From assembly GCA_030674185.1 (NCBI GenBank), contig CM060315.1:92536756-92600755 (forward strand): a DNA stretch of 64,000 bases. The letters run 5' to 3'. Numbering within the stretch: position 1 is the first letter of the stretch; each line of letters opens with the position of its first letter. Position numbers and translations under genes: made by a program. This DNA comes from Monoplex corrugatus. Lineage: Eukaryota; Mollusca; Gastropoda; Littorinimorpha; Ranellidae. The notes under the pieces were generated by a model. The model saw only the letters and a program-made list of their open reading frames with translations. It ran no database searches and was not told where the DNA came from. Of the stretch, positions 45,863 to 59,608 are shown one piece after another.

Positions 45863-45968
45863 GTTGACAACTGCACAGACTGTGATCCATACAAATACCT
45901 ACTGAGTCAGTGTTCAGCAGAAGGCAACACTTGTACACAATGGAAACAGACGGAGAGGACGCGAGAAG
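45863..45968 (+). CDS. Candidate internal exon of a Cys-rich protein
   Basis: A GTAG acceptor at 45862 and a donor AAG|GTATGC at 45969 bound 106 open bases. The reading is VDNCTDCDPYKYLLSQCSAE, then GNTCTQWKQTERTRE: five cysteines, and a CS...W...R.R pattern reminiscent of thrombospondin type-1 or pleiotrophin/midkine-like modules. That resemblance is weak and I do not name the family. The exon ends in phase 1, which fits the exon at 48243. It lies in the only non-repetitive stretch between two minisatellite blocks. The acceptor has a poor pyrimidine tract. Upstream exons are not found; they would lie beyond the satellite. Confidence 0.35.
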
Positions 45969-46150
45969 GTATGCTGCAACTCATTGCTGTATATACCAGC
46001 AAGTACTGCAGGTCAGATTCCAGATATAGACGCTGATTAGCTTGTGTGATGGCAAGAAAGACAGATCAGAAAGAAGATGAAGAAACACACACCATGAAGG
46101 CAGAAGACAAAAAAAAAATAAAAAAGTTAAAATGACGTTCCACAAGGACC
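45969..46150 (+). other. Unique sequence after the candidate donor
   Basis: Putative intron start. No other feature seen. Confidence 0.35.
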
Positions 46151-46604
46151 ATTTGTCGAAATTAATGGGCCTGTGTCAAGATTAAAAAGCATACTATCAC
46201 GATTAATGGGCCACATCTCACGATCAATTAACTCATTATAAAATGATGGGCCTGTATCATGGTTAGTGGGCTAACATCAAGGCTAATGGACTGATACTGA
46301 GATTAAAGAGCGAAATTATCCAGATTAATGGCCCCAAATTGAGATAAATGCGCCCTATATCAACCTTACAGGGCCACATATCAAGATTAATGGCCCCAAA
46401 TTGAGATAAATGCGCCCTATATCAACATTAAAGAGCGATGCTATCAAGTTTCCCGGCCCCAAATTGAGATAAATGCGCCCTATATCAACATTAAAAAGCG
46501 ATGCTATCAAGATTAATGGCCCTAAATCGAGATAAATGCGCCCTATATCAACATTAAAGAGCGGTGCTATCAAGATTAATGGCCCCAAATTGAGATAAAT
46601 GCGC
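46150..46604 (+). repeat. Degenerate minisatellite, about 73-bp and shorter units
   Basis: Units contain CCCCAAATTGAGATAAATGC and GCCCTATATCAACATTAAAG with ATCAAGATTAATGGCC. The first 200 bp are older diverged versions (ATTAATGGGCC about every 40 bp). Confidence 0.85.
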
Positions 46605-47090
46605 CCTATATCAACCTTACAGGGCCACATATCATCCTTACAGGGCCACAGATCAACCTTACAGAGCCACAGATCAACCTTACAGGGCCACATATCAACC
46701 TTACAGAGCCACAGATCAACCTTACAGGGCCACATATCAACCTTACAGGGCCACAGATCAACCTTACAGAGCCACAGATCAACCTTACAGGGCCACATAT
46801 CAACCTTACAGGGCCACATATCAACCTTACAGGGCCACAGATCAACCTTACAGGGCCACAGATCAACCTTACAGGGCCACATATCAACCTTACAGGGCCA
46901 CATATCAACCTTACAGGGCCACATATCAACCTTACAGGGCCACATATCAACCTTACAGGGCCACATATCAACCTTACAGGGCCACAGATCAACCTTACAG
47001 AGCCACAGATCAACCTTACAGGGCCACATATCAACCTTACAGGACCACATATCAACCTTACAGGGCCACAGATCAACCTTACAGGCTTCA
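46605..47090 (+). repeat. 21-bp minisatellite, about 23 copies
   Basis: The unit contains ACAGGGCCACATATCAACCT. Alternative forms are GAGCC and CACAGATC. The period is a multiple of three, so heptapeptide frames stay open on both strands; not a gene. Confidence 0.97.
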
Positions 47091-47270
47091 TATCTGGATT
47101 AAAGATCCCATTATCACGGTTAATCAGCTCATATCTAGGACAATGAGCCCCACACCTAGAATGATGAGCCCCATACTAGAATGATGAACCCCATACTAGA
47201 ATAATGAGCCCCATACGTAGATTAATGAGCCCTGTATCTAGAATAATGAGTCCTACACCTAGATTAATGA
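47091..47270 (+). repeat. Degenerate ATGAGCCCCATA repeat
   Basis: About eight diverged units of 20-25 bp (AGAATGATGAGCCCCATACT), linking the 21-bp and 41-bp arrays. Confidence 0.8.
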
Positions 47271-47925
47271 GCCCCATGTCAAGATTATTGTACGTCATAT
47301 CAAGATGAATGGGCCCATTTCAAGATTATTGTATGGCATATCAAGATGAATGGGCCCATTTCAAGATTATTGTACGTCATATCAAGATGAATGGGCCCAT
47401 TTCAAGATCATTGTACGTCATATCAAGATGAATGGGCCCATTTTAAGATCATTGTACGGCATATCAAGATGAATGGGCTCATTTCAAGATTATTGTACGT
47501 CATATCAAGATGAATGGGCCCATTTCAAGATCATTGTACGTCATATCATGATAAATGGGCCCATTTCAAAATTATTGTACGTCATATCAAGATGAATGGG
47601 CCCATTTCAAGATTATTGTATGGCATATCAAGATGAATGGGCCCATTTCAAGATTATTGTATGGCATATCAAGATGAATGGGCCCATTTCAAGATTATTG
47701 TACGTCATACCAAGATGAATGGGCCCATTTCAAGATTATTGTACGTCATATCATGATAAATGGGCCCATTTCAAGATTATTGTACGTCATATCATGATGA
47801 ATGGGCCCATTTCAAGATTATTGTACGTCATATCAAGATAAATGGGCCCATTTCAAGATTATTGTATGGCATATCATGATGAATGGGCCCATTTCAAGAT
47901 TATTGTACGGACTACTGACAGAAGT
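47271..47925 (+). repeat. 41-bp minisatellite, about 15 copies
   Basis: The unit contains ATCAAGATGAATGGGCCCAT and TTCAAGATTATTGTACGTCA. Each unit has two related halves (ATCAAGATGAAT and TTCAAGATTATT), so it probably arose from a shorter ancestor. Confidence 0.95.
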
Positions 47926-48240
47926 GTTATATTTAGAGTTATTTGGAGTACTGACAAAAACGTGTCATGTTTAGAGTTCTGTGGACTGCTGATAAACGTG
48001 TCATGTTTAGAGTTATTTGGACAGAATGTCATGTTTAGAGTTCTGTGGACTACTGATAAACGTGTCATGTTTAGAGTTATTTGGACAGAATGTCATGTTT
48101 AGAGTTCTGTGGACTACTGATAAACGTGTCATGTTTAGAGTTATTTGGACAGAATGTCATGTTTAGAGTTCTGTGGACTACTGATAAACGTGTCATGTTT
48201 AGAGTTATTTGGACAGAATGTCATGTTTAGAGTTCTGTGC
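47926..48240 (+). repeat. 64-bp minisatellite ending at a candidate splice acceptor
   Basis: The unit contains GTGGACTACTGATAAACGTG and two copies of TCATGTTTAGAGTT. About 4.5 units. The last partial unit ends TTCTGTGCAG where the others read TTCTGTGGAC, and that CAG is the acceptor proposed for 48243. Confidence 0.9.
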
Positions 48241-48242
48241 AG

Positions 48243-48325
48243 TCTTGACATACAACAAGCATCAGAAGTGGGAAGGGCGCACACCAAACTGTACGGTCCT
48301 CTCCCACTACAAATGCTGCTGGTAG
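48243..48325 (+). CDS. Candidate last coding exon of the Cys-rich protein
   Basis: The acceptor GTGCAG ends at 48242. The first two bases complete the phase-1 codon of 45863-45968. The reading is LTYNKHQKWEGRTPNCTVLS then HYKCCW and stop TAG at 48323, adding three cysteines. The compatible phase, the Cys-rich character of both pieces and an AATAAA about 860 bp downstream (49187) make a two-exon 3' end plausible. It is short, so chance is possible. No signal peptide can be judged because the 5' end is missing. Confidence 0.35.
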
Positions 48326-48633
48326 TGTTCCGGTTTGTTGTTTTGAACTGTGTGAGGATGAGCGAGAAAACAGAAAAATAGAGTCTAACTGAAAGTTAAT
48401 CGTCCGCTTTAAACTCAACAACATTCTACTAAAACATATTGTCTTTTCTGTCTCTCCATGTGAATGAGTTCATTTCATTTTATATCTAAGCATTTTTCAT
48501 ATTTGTTGAGAAATACTTCCATATAAGTTTTTCTTCAGTTGAATGTTATATTAAATAATCCCTCTTGTAGAATAGATGTTGATCATGCCGCTGCTTTAGT
48601 TCCTGTGTTGCAATTCAATTGAAAACAATGTAT

Positions 48634-48935
48634 CGTGTTTTGCTGTGTTATATCTTATATCACTTTGGGTTTATTGAGTTATTTGGTAATGTCGTGTTTT
48701 GCTGTGTTATATCTGATATCACTTTGGGTTTATTGAGTTATTTGGTAATGTTGTGTTTTGCTGTGTTATATCTGATATCACTTTGGGTTTATTGAGTTAT
48801 TTGGTAATGTCGTGTTTTGCTGTGTTATATCTGATATCACTTTGGGTTTATTGAGTTATTTGGTAATGTCGTGTTTTGCTGTGTTATATCTGATATCACT
48901 TTGGGTTTATTGAGTTATTTGGTAATGTCGTGTGG
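48634..48935 (+). repeat. 59-bp minisatellite, about 5 copies
   Basis: The unit contains GTGTTTTGCTGTGTTATATC and ACTTTGGGTTTATTGAGTTA. Units are nearly identical, so amplification is recent. Confidence 0.95.
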
Positions 48936-48956
48936 TGTTGTATGTACACTGGGTAA

Positions 48957-49125
48957 CGTTAGGAAATAATTCAACTGGTATATTTTGTATTTCAGTCCGT
49001 TAGGAAACAATTCAACTGGTATATTTTGTATTTCAGTCCGTTAGGAAACAATTCAACTGGTATATTTTTTTTTTATTTCAGTCCGTTAGGAAACAATTCA
49101 ACTGGTATATTTTTATTTCAGTCCG
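48957..49125 (+). repeat. 41-bp minisatellite, about 4 copies
   Basis: The unit contains GTTAGGAAACAATTCAACTG and TATTTTGTATTTCAGTCC. Each unit carries a T-rich run followed by CAG, like a 3' splice site. Confidence 0.95.
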
Positions 49126-49210
49126 TGTCTTCCAGCAACACAACACTAACCACCATGTTGTGTTCATCAGATTTCTGTCTCTATTGTAATAAAACACTTA
49201 TCATTATATT

Positions 49211-50091
49211 GTTTACCTGATCGGCTTCTATTCTGATACAGAGATTTACTTTTCTACACGCTTTTGAATGTGACTTCTATGATGGCCTTCACTGGTCAAT
49301 ATCACTGTTACAGTCGGCACTAAATGTGGTACTGGTCTGTTTTATTGCGTTCCTGAATCTGTGAGGGATCAAGACACAATCTGTTTGATTTCTGGCTCTG
49401 TCTCCTGGCTGTTTCCATGTCCACAGTGGTCTCCTATGGTTTTCAGACCACTTTTTTTTTTTTTGCTTCACACCATGTGGCTAAGGACCAAAGGTGATAA
49501 AGATGGAATACTAAGCTATTTTAGCACTAGTGTACTGTGCTGTAGAGTTCATCTTTGTTTTAAATATTTAACATTAAATTCATTTTGTTGCAGAGTTATT
49601 TTAAGAAGGCAATTGATCGGAATCATCGTCAGCTGTTCTCTCATCTCAGAATGGCATCAAATGTAATCTCTGTCAGGTCTGACCACATGATCATCATCTA
49701 ATTTCAAACTCCAACAACAGATTCCGTGAAAATGAAGACGTTAAAGAGTTCTACGAGCGACTAGAACACGTCATACTGAAGATTCCAAGGAAGACATTCT
49801 CATAGTTTTGTAGACTCGAATACCAAATCAACTCCACATGCCTAATGCATCTCACCTTCGCAGGAATAATAAGTTCAGATTTGGTCTACATCATTAATTG
49901 TTATCCAGCTTATGGACGCCTTCTTTTCTGACCAACACTGCAGTTGTCTGTATCTCTCGTGCCTAGCTGACCTCCGGATATACAATGAAAGGAAACTGAC
50001 GTCACAGTCTCCATCTAAAAATGGACCTCCACAGCATTAGTATGATCGTTCCCATTTACTTCAATGATCAAGAGATTGGGGACAAAAAAGG
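49211..50091 (+). other. Mostly unassigned; weak LINE endonuclease trace
   Basis: At 49715-49800 the + strand reads RFRENEDVKEFYERLEHVIL then KIPRKTF. A shifted frame continues ILIV, resembling the EN segment before the GDFN motif in RTE-like LINEs. The rest shows nothing. Confidence 0.35.
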
Positions 50092-51105
50092 ACCAGATTT
50101 TGTGTCCCTTCATTCCGTGCTGTTGTCGTGACCTGTGTGGACACCTTCATTCCGTGCTGTTGTTGTCGTGACCTGTATGGACACCTTCATTCCCTGTTGT
50201 TGTCGTGACCTGTATGGACACCTTCATTCCCTGCTGTTGTCGTGACCTGTGTGGACACCTTCATTCCGTGCTGTTGTCGTGACCTGTATGGACACCTTCA
50301 TTCCCTGCTGTTGTCGTGACTTGTGTGGACACCTTCATTCCCTGTTGTTGTCGTGACCTGTATGGACACCTTCATTCCCTGCTGTTGTCGTGACCTGTGT
50401 GGACACCTTCATTCCGTGCTGTTGTCGTGACCTGTATGGACACCTTCATTCCCTGCTGTTGTCGTGACTTGTGTGGACACCTTCATTCCCTGTTGTTGTC
50501 GTGACCTGTATGGACACCTTCATTCCCTGCTGTTGTCGTGACCTGTGTGGACACCTTCATTCCCTGCTGTTGTCGTGACCTGTGTGGACACCTTCATTCC
50601 GTGCTGTTGTCGTGACCTGTATGGACACCTTCATTCCCTGTTGTTGTCGTGACCTGTATGGACACCTTCATTCCCTGTTGTTGTCGTGACCTGTATGGAC
50701 ACCTTCATTCCCTGCTGTTGTTGTCGTGACCTGTATGGACACCTTCATTCCCTGCTGTTGTCGTGACCTGTGTGGACACCTTCATTCCGTGTTGTTGTCG
50801 TGACCTGTGTGGACACCTTCATTCCCTGCTGTTGTCGTGACCTGTGTGGACACCTTCATTCCCTGTTGTTGTCGTGACCTGTATGGACACCTTCATTCCG
50901 TGCTGTTGTCGTGACCTGTGTGGACACCTTCATTCCCTGCTGTTGTCGTGACCTGTATGGACACCTTCATTCCCTGTTGTTGTCGTGACCTGTATGGACA
51001 CCTTCATTCCCTGTTGTTGTGACCTGTATGGACACCTTCATTCCCTGTTGTTGTGACCTGTATGGACACCTTCATTCCCTGCTGTTGTCGTGACCTGTAT
51101 GGACA
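50092..51105 (+). repeat. 37-bp minisatellite, about 27 copies
   Basis: The unit contains GACACCTTCATTCCCTGCTG and TTGTCGTGACCTGTATG. Variant units (CCGTG, TGTTG, TGTGTGG) recur in blocks, for example three-unit patterns at 50200-50540. Confidence 0.95.
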
Positions 51106-51267
51106 GAGTTGCTGGTCACGTTGACAACAACACGAGCAGCATGGGGACACGGACACCGACATGGGGTATAACATGGGGCTGCAGAAATAAAATGTTTGAC
51201 TCATGGAAAAACAAATAGCCAAGACCTCAAACCTTTTGTATTCGCCAGGAATAATCGTCTTGCCTGT

Positions 51268-51500
51268 TCACCTGTCGGCGACATCATTCTCGATGGTAGC
51301 CGCTGATGCATGCCCCGTCAGCTGTCTCCGTCCCCTTCTGTCCGCAGTCCTTCTGTAGATTTCTTCTTTCGGCAACTTCGTCCACTTGGCTGAGTTCTCC
51401 ACATAGGAAGTCGGCGGTCTTCTTTGTCGTCTCTTGTCCTCTGTTTTGCCTTCGGCCACAGTCTTCATTACATGGCAGCTGTGATGTCTTGCCAGTTCTT
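51268..51500 (-). mobile_element. RTE-type LINE C-terminal fragment
   Basis: The minus strand reads TEDKRRQRRPPTSYVENSAK, then WTKLPKEEIYRRTADRRGRR and QLTGHASAA. It matches the G-R-P...W......A.DR..WR.LV end of RTE-like ORFs. No upstream RT is present. Confidence 0.6.
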
Positions 51501-51573
51501 GATAATAACTGGGCTATCTGCTCGTGATACAATGGCTAAAACCAGCATCAAAACCAAGATCAATTCCAGAGGG

Positions 51574-51925
51574 TGAGAGACATTGTAATCATAACCTAGT
51601 CCTCTACAGCCTGTAAGTTGGAGGTAGAGACATTGTAATCATAACCTAGCCCTCTACAGCCTGTAAGTTGGAGGTAGAGACATTGTAATCATAACCTAGC
51701 CCTCTACAGCCTGTAAGTTGGAGGTAGAGACATTGTAATCATAACCTAGCCCTCTACAGCCTGTAAGTTGGAGGTAGAGACATTGTAATCATAACCTAGC
51801 CCTCTACAGCCTGTAAGTTGGAGGTAGAGACATTGTAATCATAACCTAGTCCTCTACAGCCTGTAAGATGGAGGTAGAGACATTGTAATCATAACCTAGT
51901 CCTCTACAGCCTGTAAGTTGGAGGT
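51574..51925 (+). repeat. 50-bp minisatellite, 7 copies
   Basis: The unit contains GAGACATTGTAATCATAACC and CTCTACAGCCTGTAAGTTGG. Copies differ at one or two positions. Confidence 0.97.
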
Positions 51926-52044
51926 TTATTTGTGTGTGCGCATGATCTCCCTTTCGATTATATGGTAATCTGCATTTTTAAGGAGGTTTTCATGTCTGTT
52001 CGTTTTGAAATATAGAACAGAGATATGACAGCGTTCGCTCTGAA

Positions 52045-52325
52045 GGTGATTATCAGTTCTTTCTGACACAAATGTTGGTGATGTGGCAAACTGGTGACCG
52101 TGAAGATGATAATTAATTATTTCTGACACAAATGTTTGTGATGTGACAAACTGGTGACCGTGAAGATGATAATTAATTATTTCTGACACAAATGTTGGTG
52201 ATGTGACAAACTGGTGACCGTGAAGATGATAATTAATTATTTCTGACACAAATGTTTGTGATGTGACAAACTGGTGGCTGTGAAAGTGATAATCATTAGT
52301 CTCTGACACAAGGGTCAGAGATGTG
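52045..52325 (+). repeat. 60-bp minisatellite, about 4.7 copies
   Basis: The unit contains GTGATGTGACAAACTGGTGA, AGATGATAATTAATTATTTC and TGACACAAATGTT. A GTTGG/GTTTG difference alternates between successive units, suggesting a 120-bp dimer. Confidence 0.95.
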
Positions 52326-52365
52326 ACGGACGTTGTCTACAAACCTGACAAAACCACCTCGCCTC

Positions 52366-52388
52366 CCCCCCCCCCCCCAGCCCCCCGT
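52366..52388 (+). repeat. Poly-C tract
   Basis: A C run with single interruptions. Similar runs occur at 56749-56760 (C), 57789-57804 (G) and 62353-62361 (C). Confidence 0.9.
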
Positions 52389-52482
52389 CCCTTCTTGATC
52401 CGCCGTTCACAGGCTTCTCACTAATTACATTTCAGTCATTTCGGACACTTGGTCACCATGCTGAAGGACATGTCATTCGTCT

Positions 52483-53466
52483 TGTAAACTGGACACCACA
52501 CCTGACTCTATTCTTACTTGTAAACTGGACACCACACCAGACTCTCTTCTCACTTGTAAACTGGACACCACACCTGACTCTGTTCTCACTTGTAAACTGG
52601 ACACCACACCTGACTCTGTTCTCACTTGTAAACTGGACAACACACCTGTCTCTATTCTCACTTGTAAACTGGACAACACACCTGTCTCTCTTCTCACTTG
52701 TAAACTGGACAACACATCTCTCTCTTCTCACTTGTAAACTGGACAACACACCTGTCTCTCTTCTCACTTGTAAACTGGACACCACACCTGTCTCTCTTCT
52801 CACTTGTAAACTGGACACCACACCTGACTCTATTCTTACTTGTAAACTGGACACCACACCTGTCTCTATTCTCACTTGTAAACTGGACACCACACCTGAC
52901 TCTTCTCACTTGTAAACTGGACACCACACCTGTCTCTATTCTCACTTGTAAACTGGACACCACACTGACTCTCTTCTCACTTGTAAACTGGACACCACAC
53001 TGACTCTCTTCTCACTTGTAAACTGGACACCACACCTGTCTCTTCTCACTTGTAAACTGGACACCACACTGACTCTCTTCTCACTTGTAAACTGGACAAC
53101 ACCTCTCTCTCTTCTCACTTGTAAACTGGACACCACACTGACTCTCTTCTCACTTGTAAACTGGACAACACACTGACTCTCTTCTCACTTGTAAACTGGA
53201 CACCACACTGACTCTCTTCTCACTTGTAAACTGGACAACACACCTCTCTCTTCTCACTTGTAAACTGGACACCACACTGACTCTCTTCTCACTTGTAAAC
53301 TGGACACCACACTGACTCTCTTCTCACTTGTAAACTGGACACCACACTGACTCTCTTCTCACTTGTAAACTGGACAACACACTGACTCTATTCTCACTTG
53401 TTAACTGGACACCACACTGACTCTCTTCTCACTTGTAAACTGGACACCACACTGACTCTATTCTCA
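52483..53466 (+). repeat. 35-37-bp minisatellite, about 27 copies
   Basis: The unit contains TCTCACTTGTAAACTGGACA and CCACACTGACTCTCT. The left half prefers CACACCTGACT, the right half CACACTGACT. It runs directly into LINE sequence at 53467. Confidence 0.95.
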
Positions 53467-55000
<1,534 letters not shown>

Positions 55001-55044
55001 CTCTCCCTTCCCTGTGTGCATGTGCTTTGTACTCTCAAGTTTGT

Positions 55045-56128
55045 GTCCTTTGACTGAACGTTTTGGTGAATGACTGTCCTTTGAACGCTTTGGTGAATGA
55101 CTTTGTCCTTTGAACGCTTTGGTGAATGACTGTCCTTTGAACGCTTTGGTGAATGACTTTGTCCTTTGAACGCTTTGGTGAATGACTTTGTCCTTTGAAC
55201 GCTTTGGTGAATGACTTTGTCCTTTGAGTGAACGCTTTGGTGAATGACTTTGTCCTTTGAGTGAACGCTTTGGTGAATGACTCTGTCCTTTGAATGAACG
55301 CTTTGGTGAATGACTTTTGTCCTTTGAGTGAACGCTTTAGTGAATGACTTTGTCCTTTGAGTGAACGCTTTGGTGAATGACTTTGTCCTTTGAGTGAACG
55401 CTTTGGTGAATGACTTTGTCCTTTGAGTGAACGCTTTGGTGAATGACTCTGTCCTTTGAGTGAATGCTTTGGTGAATGACTTTGTCCTTTGAGTGAACGC
55501 TTTAGTGAATGACTCTGTCCTTTGAGTGAATGCTTTGGTGAATTTCTGTCCTTTGAGTGAACGCTTTAGTGAATGACTTTGTCCTTTGATTGAACGCTTT
55601 GGTGAATGACTTTGTCCTTTGAGTGAACGCTTTAGTGAATGACTCCGTCCTTGAATGAACGCTTTGGTGAATGACTGTCCTTTGAGTGAACGCTTTAGTG
55701 AATGACTCCGTCCTTTGAGTGAACGCTTTGGTGAATGACTTTGTCCTTTGAGTGAACGCTTTGGTGAATGACTGTCCTTTGAGGGAACGCTTTGGTGAAT
55801 GACTTTGTCCTTTGAGTGAATGCTTTAGTGAATGACTTTGTCCTTTGATTGAATGCTTTAGTGAATGACTTTGTCCTTTGAGTGAATGCTTTAGTGAATG
55901 ACTGTCCTTTGAGTGAACGCTTTAGTGAATGACTTTGTCCTTTGAGTGAATGTTTTAGTGAATGACTGTCCTTTGAGTGAACGCTTTGGTGAATGACTTT
56001 GTCCTTTGAGTGAACGCTTTGGTGAATGACTGTCCTTTGAGTGAACGCTTTGGTGAATGACTTTGTCCTTTGAGTGAATGCTTTAGTGAATGACTTTGTC
56101 CTTTGATTGAATGCTTTAGCGAATGACG
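55045..56128 (+). repeat. 33-bp minisatellite, about 34 copies
   Basis: The unit contains GTCCTTTGAGTGAACGCTTT and GGTGAATGACTTT. Shorter 27-29-bp units without GAGT cluster at the left end. Confidence 0.95.
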
Positions 56129-56330
56129 AGAATATGCCGTTTGAACTGATTTAAATTGAGTATCAACATTTTGCACCTAGTGAATATGATTATTGTGATG
56201 ATAAAGGTGCTTGTTACATGACTTTCTCATGGTCAGGCGATGATTAAAATGACCAAAAATAAATCATCGAACTTTCTCACTGTGTCACAAACTGTCATTT
56301 TAAAATCTTATTATACTGTATATCGTGAGT
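56129..56330. other. Unique spacer
   Basis: Nothing recognised. An AATAAA at about 56260 has no associated gene. Confidence 0.4.
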
Positions 56331-56680
<350 letters not shown>

Positions 56681-57084
56681 TATTGTCATCATCGTTGTTG
56701 TTGCTGCTGTTGGTTGTGGTTAGGACTGAGGATGGCAGTATCTAACGTCCCCCCCCCCCCAACAGAGACAACACCACGTTCTGCTTTCACTTGAATCAAA
56801 CTTTCAGGTATGCACAATTCAAGTAAATAGCAGCATCATGCATTCATGGCAGAGAAAACAAGCAGTGAAATAAGCTACATTGAACAGACTTGCACCGCAT
56901 AAACATATCAGTCAACGGATGATCAGAAACACGCATTGTACAGTCGTAAAATAGTGAAGTACACATGCACTGAACAGAAGTGCACAGTGTCAGTACATCA
57001 GTCTACACATGATTAAGGCACGCATTTCTGGTTCTGGCACATTACCGTACATGATAATATCAAAATCTGTTTGAGGTCTTCACA
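56681..57084. other. Unassigned sequence
   Basis: A poly-C run at about 56749, otherwise AT-rich without recognisable features. Confidence 0.45.
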
Positions 57085-57368
57085 GAAATGGACCACAATG
57101 ACCAATCTTCACAGAAATGGACCACAATGACCAATCTTCACAGAAATGGACTACAATGACCAATCTTCACAGAAATGGACCACAATGACCAATCTTCATA
57201 GAAATGGACCACAATGACCAATCTTCACAGAAATGGACCACAATGACCAATCTTCACAGAAATGGACCACAATGACCAACCTTCACAGAAATGGACCACA
57301 ATGACCAACCTTCACAGAAATGGACCACAATGACCAATCTTCACAGAAATGGACCACAATGACCAACC
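57085..57368 (+). repeat. 29-bp minisatellite, about 10 copies
   Basis: The unit contains CTTCACAGAAATGGACCACA and ATGACCAAT. Highly homogeneous. Confidence 0.97.
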
Positions 57369-58324
57369 AACACTGACAGACCAACAGTTGATTCTACGTA
57401 TCTTTTATAACTGCTGCCAAGCTCTAAGAACAACAGATTTTGTTTTCTATTTCGTGTTTTATTTTCACACAGTTCTTCATGCATACAGCTTGTAACTTTT
57501 ATTATTTGTGAGATTTATTGACGGATGAAAACTGAAAAACTTTCTGTCGTTGTTTATGATGAAGATTTATTAACTTTGCTCAGTGAAATAAAAGTAACGG
57601 AATGTTTATCAGAGGGAAGAAAATTATCACCACCCCCACACCATCATCAGCACTCTCACCATCCCTCCACCAGAAAAAAAAACAACATCATCACGCTATT
57701 CGAAAATTCTCCTTTCCTCTCATGATTATGCAAATTGGTTTATAACTATTCCAATGTGTCATAATCTTTAAGCCATATGCTTGTGTGTGTGGGGGGGGGG
57801 GGGGGCTAGGTTTGGGGAGAGCTAATGATTTTAACAAGACAACATTTGAGAATAAGTATGATACCTTGTATTCTACTGAACAAACATCCTGCAAGTAACT
57901 TTAAAATGACAGAACATAAGGTAAGGCAGTGACAGTATCAAACTTCCACATTACTTTTGAATTTTTATTTTTCAAAAATACTATTTCCTTGATGGATTTC
58001 ACACACACACAACACACCCCTCTCCGATCCAGAGAAATTATTCTGAAATTTTTCTGTCCTGACCAGCTACTACCTAGGGCTGAGCAAACCACATGCTCCT
58101 TTGGAAGACTGGGACCACGCAGTCGAGTCTCATCCAATTAACAAATATATCAATGGGAGTTTGATCAAAATTTCTTACTCCGCAAATGTCTGTATTTCTC
58201 TGGCCTGGTCGACATTACAGTAAATTACGATAAAATAGAATACAGTCCCACACGGGGTGTCATTCCTAGATGGAACTTCATGGCATTATGATCATCATGC
58301 CCATGCCAAGTCCTCGAGAGAAAA
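57369..58324. other. Unassigned sequence
   Basis: Includes a G run at 57789-57804. No gene or repeat family recognised. The last 70 bp may be LINE sequence leading into 58325. Confidence 0.45.
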
Positions 58325-58699
58325 CTGGTCACCTGTGAAATGAAATGCCTGAGGAAAGCAGTAAACAAGACAAGGCGGGACAAGATCAGAAATGAGGTGA
58401 TACGAGACATGGTAGGAGCAACACCAATCCTACAACACATCGAACATATGAGGATCAAGTGGTTCGGACACCTCACACGTATGCCCCTAAACCAACCAGC
58501 TCTTCGGGCATACAACACCAGATACTCTGGCTGGAGAGCCAGAGGAAGACCAAGACGACGATGGAGCGACTCCGTGGCAGACACCCTCAGAGCTCACGAG
58601 ATGTCCCTTCTCCAGGCCACCCGCGTTGCTGCTGACAGACGACTATCTCCCCGCGACGCCCACCGGTACAAGCGGAAGGAAAAAGTACAAGTAAAGTAA
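58325..58699 (+). mobile_element. RTE-type LINE C-terminal fragment
   Basis: An open frame of about 120 codons begins CEMKCLRKAVNKTRRDKIRN. It continues with HIEHMRIKWFGHLTRMP, then WRARGRPRRRWSDSVADTL and ATRVAADRRLSPRD, the order (CLR..., R.KW.GH..RM, GRPR.RW, A.DR) found at the end of RTE-like LINE ORFs. Reverse transcriptase motifs lie upstream and are not present, so this is a 5'-truncated copy. Confidence 0.75.
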
Positions 58700-58800
58700 G
58701 ATGCCCATTGTGATGACATCAGTCATGCCCATTATGATGACATCAGTCATGCCCATTATGATGACATCAGTCATGCCCATTATGATGACATCAGTCATAA
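58700..58800 (+). repeat. 24-bp minisatellite, about 4 copies
   Basis: The unit contains GCCCATTATGATGACATCAG. It starts at the stop of the LINE fragment and contains GATGA, so it may be an enlarged LINE tail. A related sequence (ATGCCCATTATAGTGACATC) recurs at 58853. Confidence 0.9.
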
Positions 58801-58894
58801 CACCGTGACCACTGCCCCAAAGTCTGTTGTCCTTCATGGCATCACGATCATCATGCCCATTATAGTGACATCATCAGTCATTACAGTATCGTAT

Positions 58895-59083
58895 ATCCAT
58901 CCATCCATCCATCCATCCAACACACACACACTCACACATCAATGTTCAATTTAATGCTTAACAGAACATGCACACACACTCCACTCACATAATTTATACA
59001 TGTACATACACATACACAAATACAGACACACGGACACAGATACGCAAACGCGCACGAACGCACACACACACACACACACACAG

Positions 59084-59114
<31 letters not shown>

Positions 59115-59286
59115 AACGCACACACACACACAAACGCACACATACACACACAAACGCACACATACACCACACATACAAACAAGCGCACACAAACACAAAC
59201 ACACACACTCAAACACACACACATACAAACACAAAACTCTCTCTCTCTCACAGACACACACACACACACACACAGACACACACACA

Positions 59287-59331
<45 letters not shown>

Positions 59332-59577
59332 ACACACACACACACACACAAACAAACAAACACATACCACACAACACACAACAAACAAACAAACACATAC
59401 ACACACACACACACACACACAAACAAACAAACACACACACACACAAACTCACAGAAACCACACACAACACACACACAACACACACAAACACAACACAAAC
59501 ACACACACACACACAACACACACACACACACACACACACAACACACACACACAACAAACAAACAAACACACCACACA

Positions 59578-59608
<31 letters not shown>

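Larger units (their letters stand above)
48326..49210 (+). other. Possible 3' UTR of the Cys-rich gene with AATAAA
   Basis: AT-rich sequence downstream of the stop at 48325. It includes two small minisatellites and ends near GTAATAAAACACTT (AATAAA at about 49187). The 3' UTR assignment depends wholly on the exon model. Confidence 0.3.

Noticed and set aside
51109..51235. Small frame starting ATGGACAGAGTTGCTGG after the 37-bp array, with AATAAA nearby
   Set aside because: Short, low complexity, begins inside the last repeat unit; no exon evidence.
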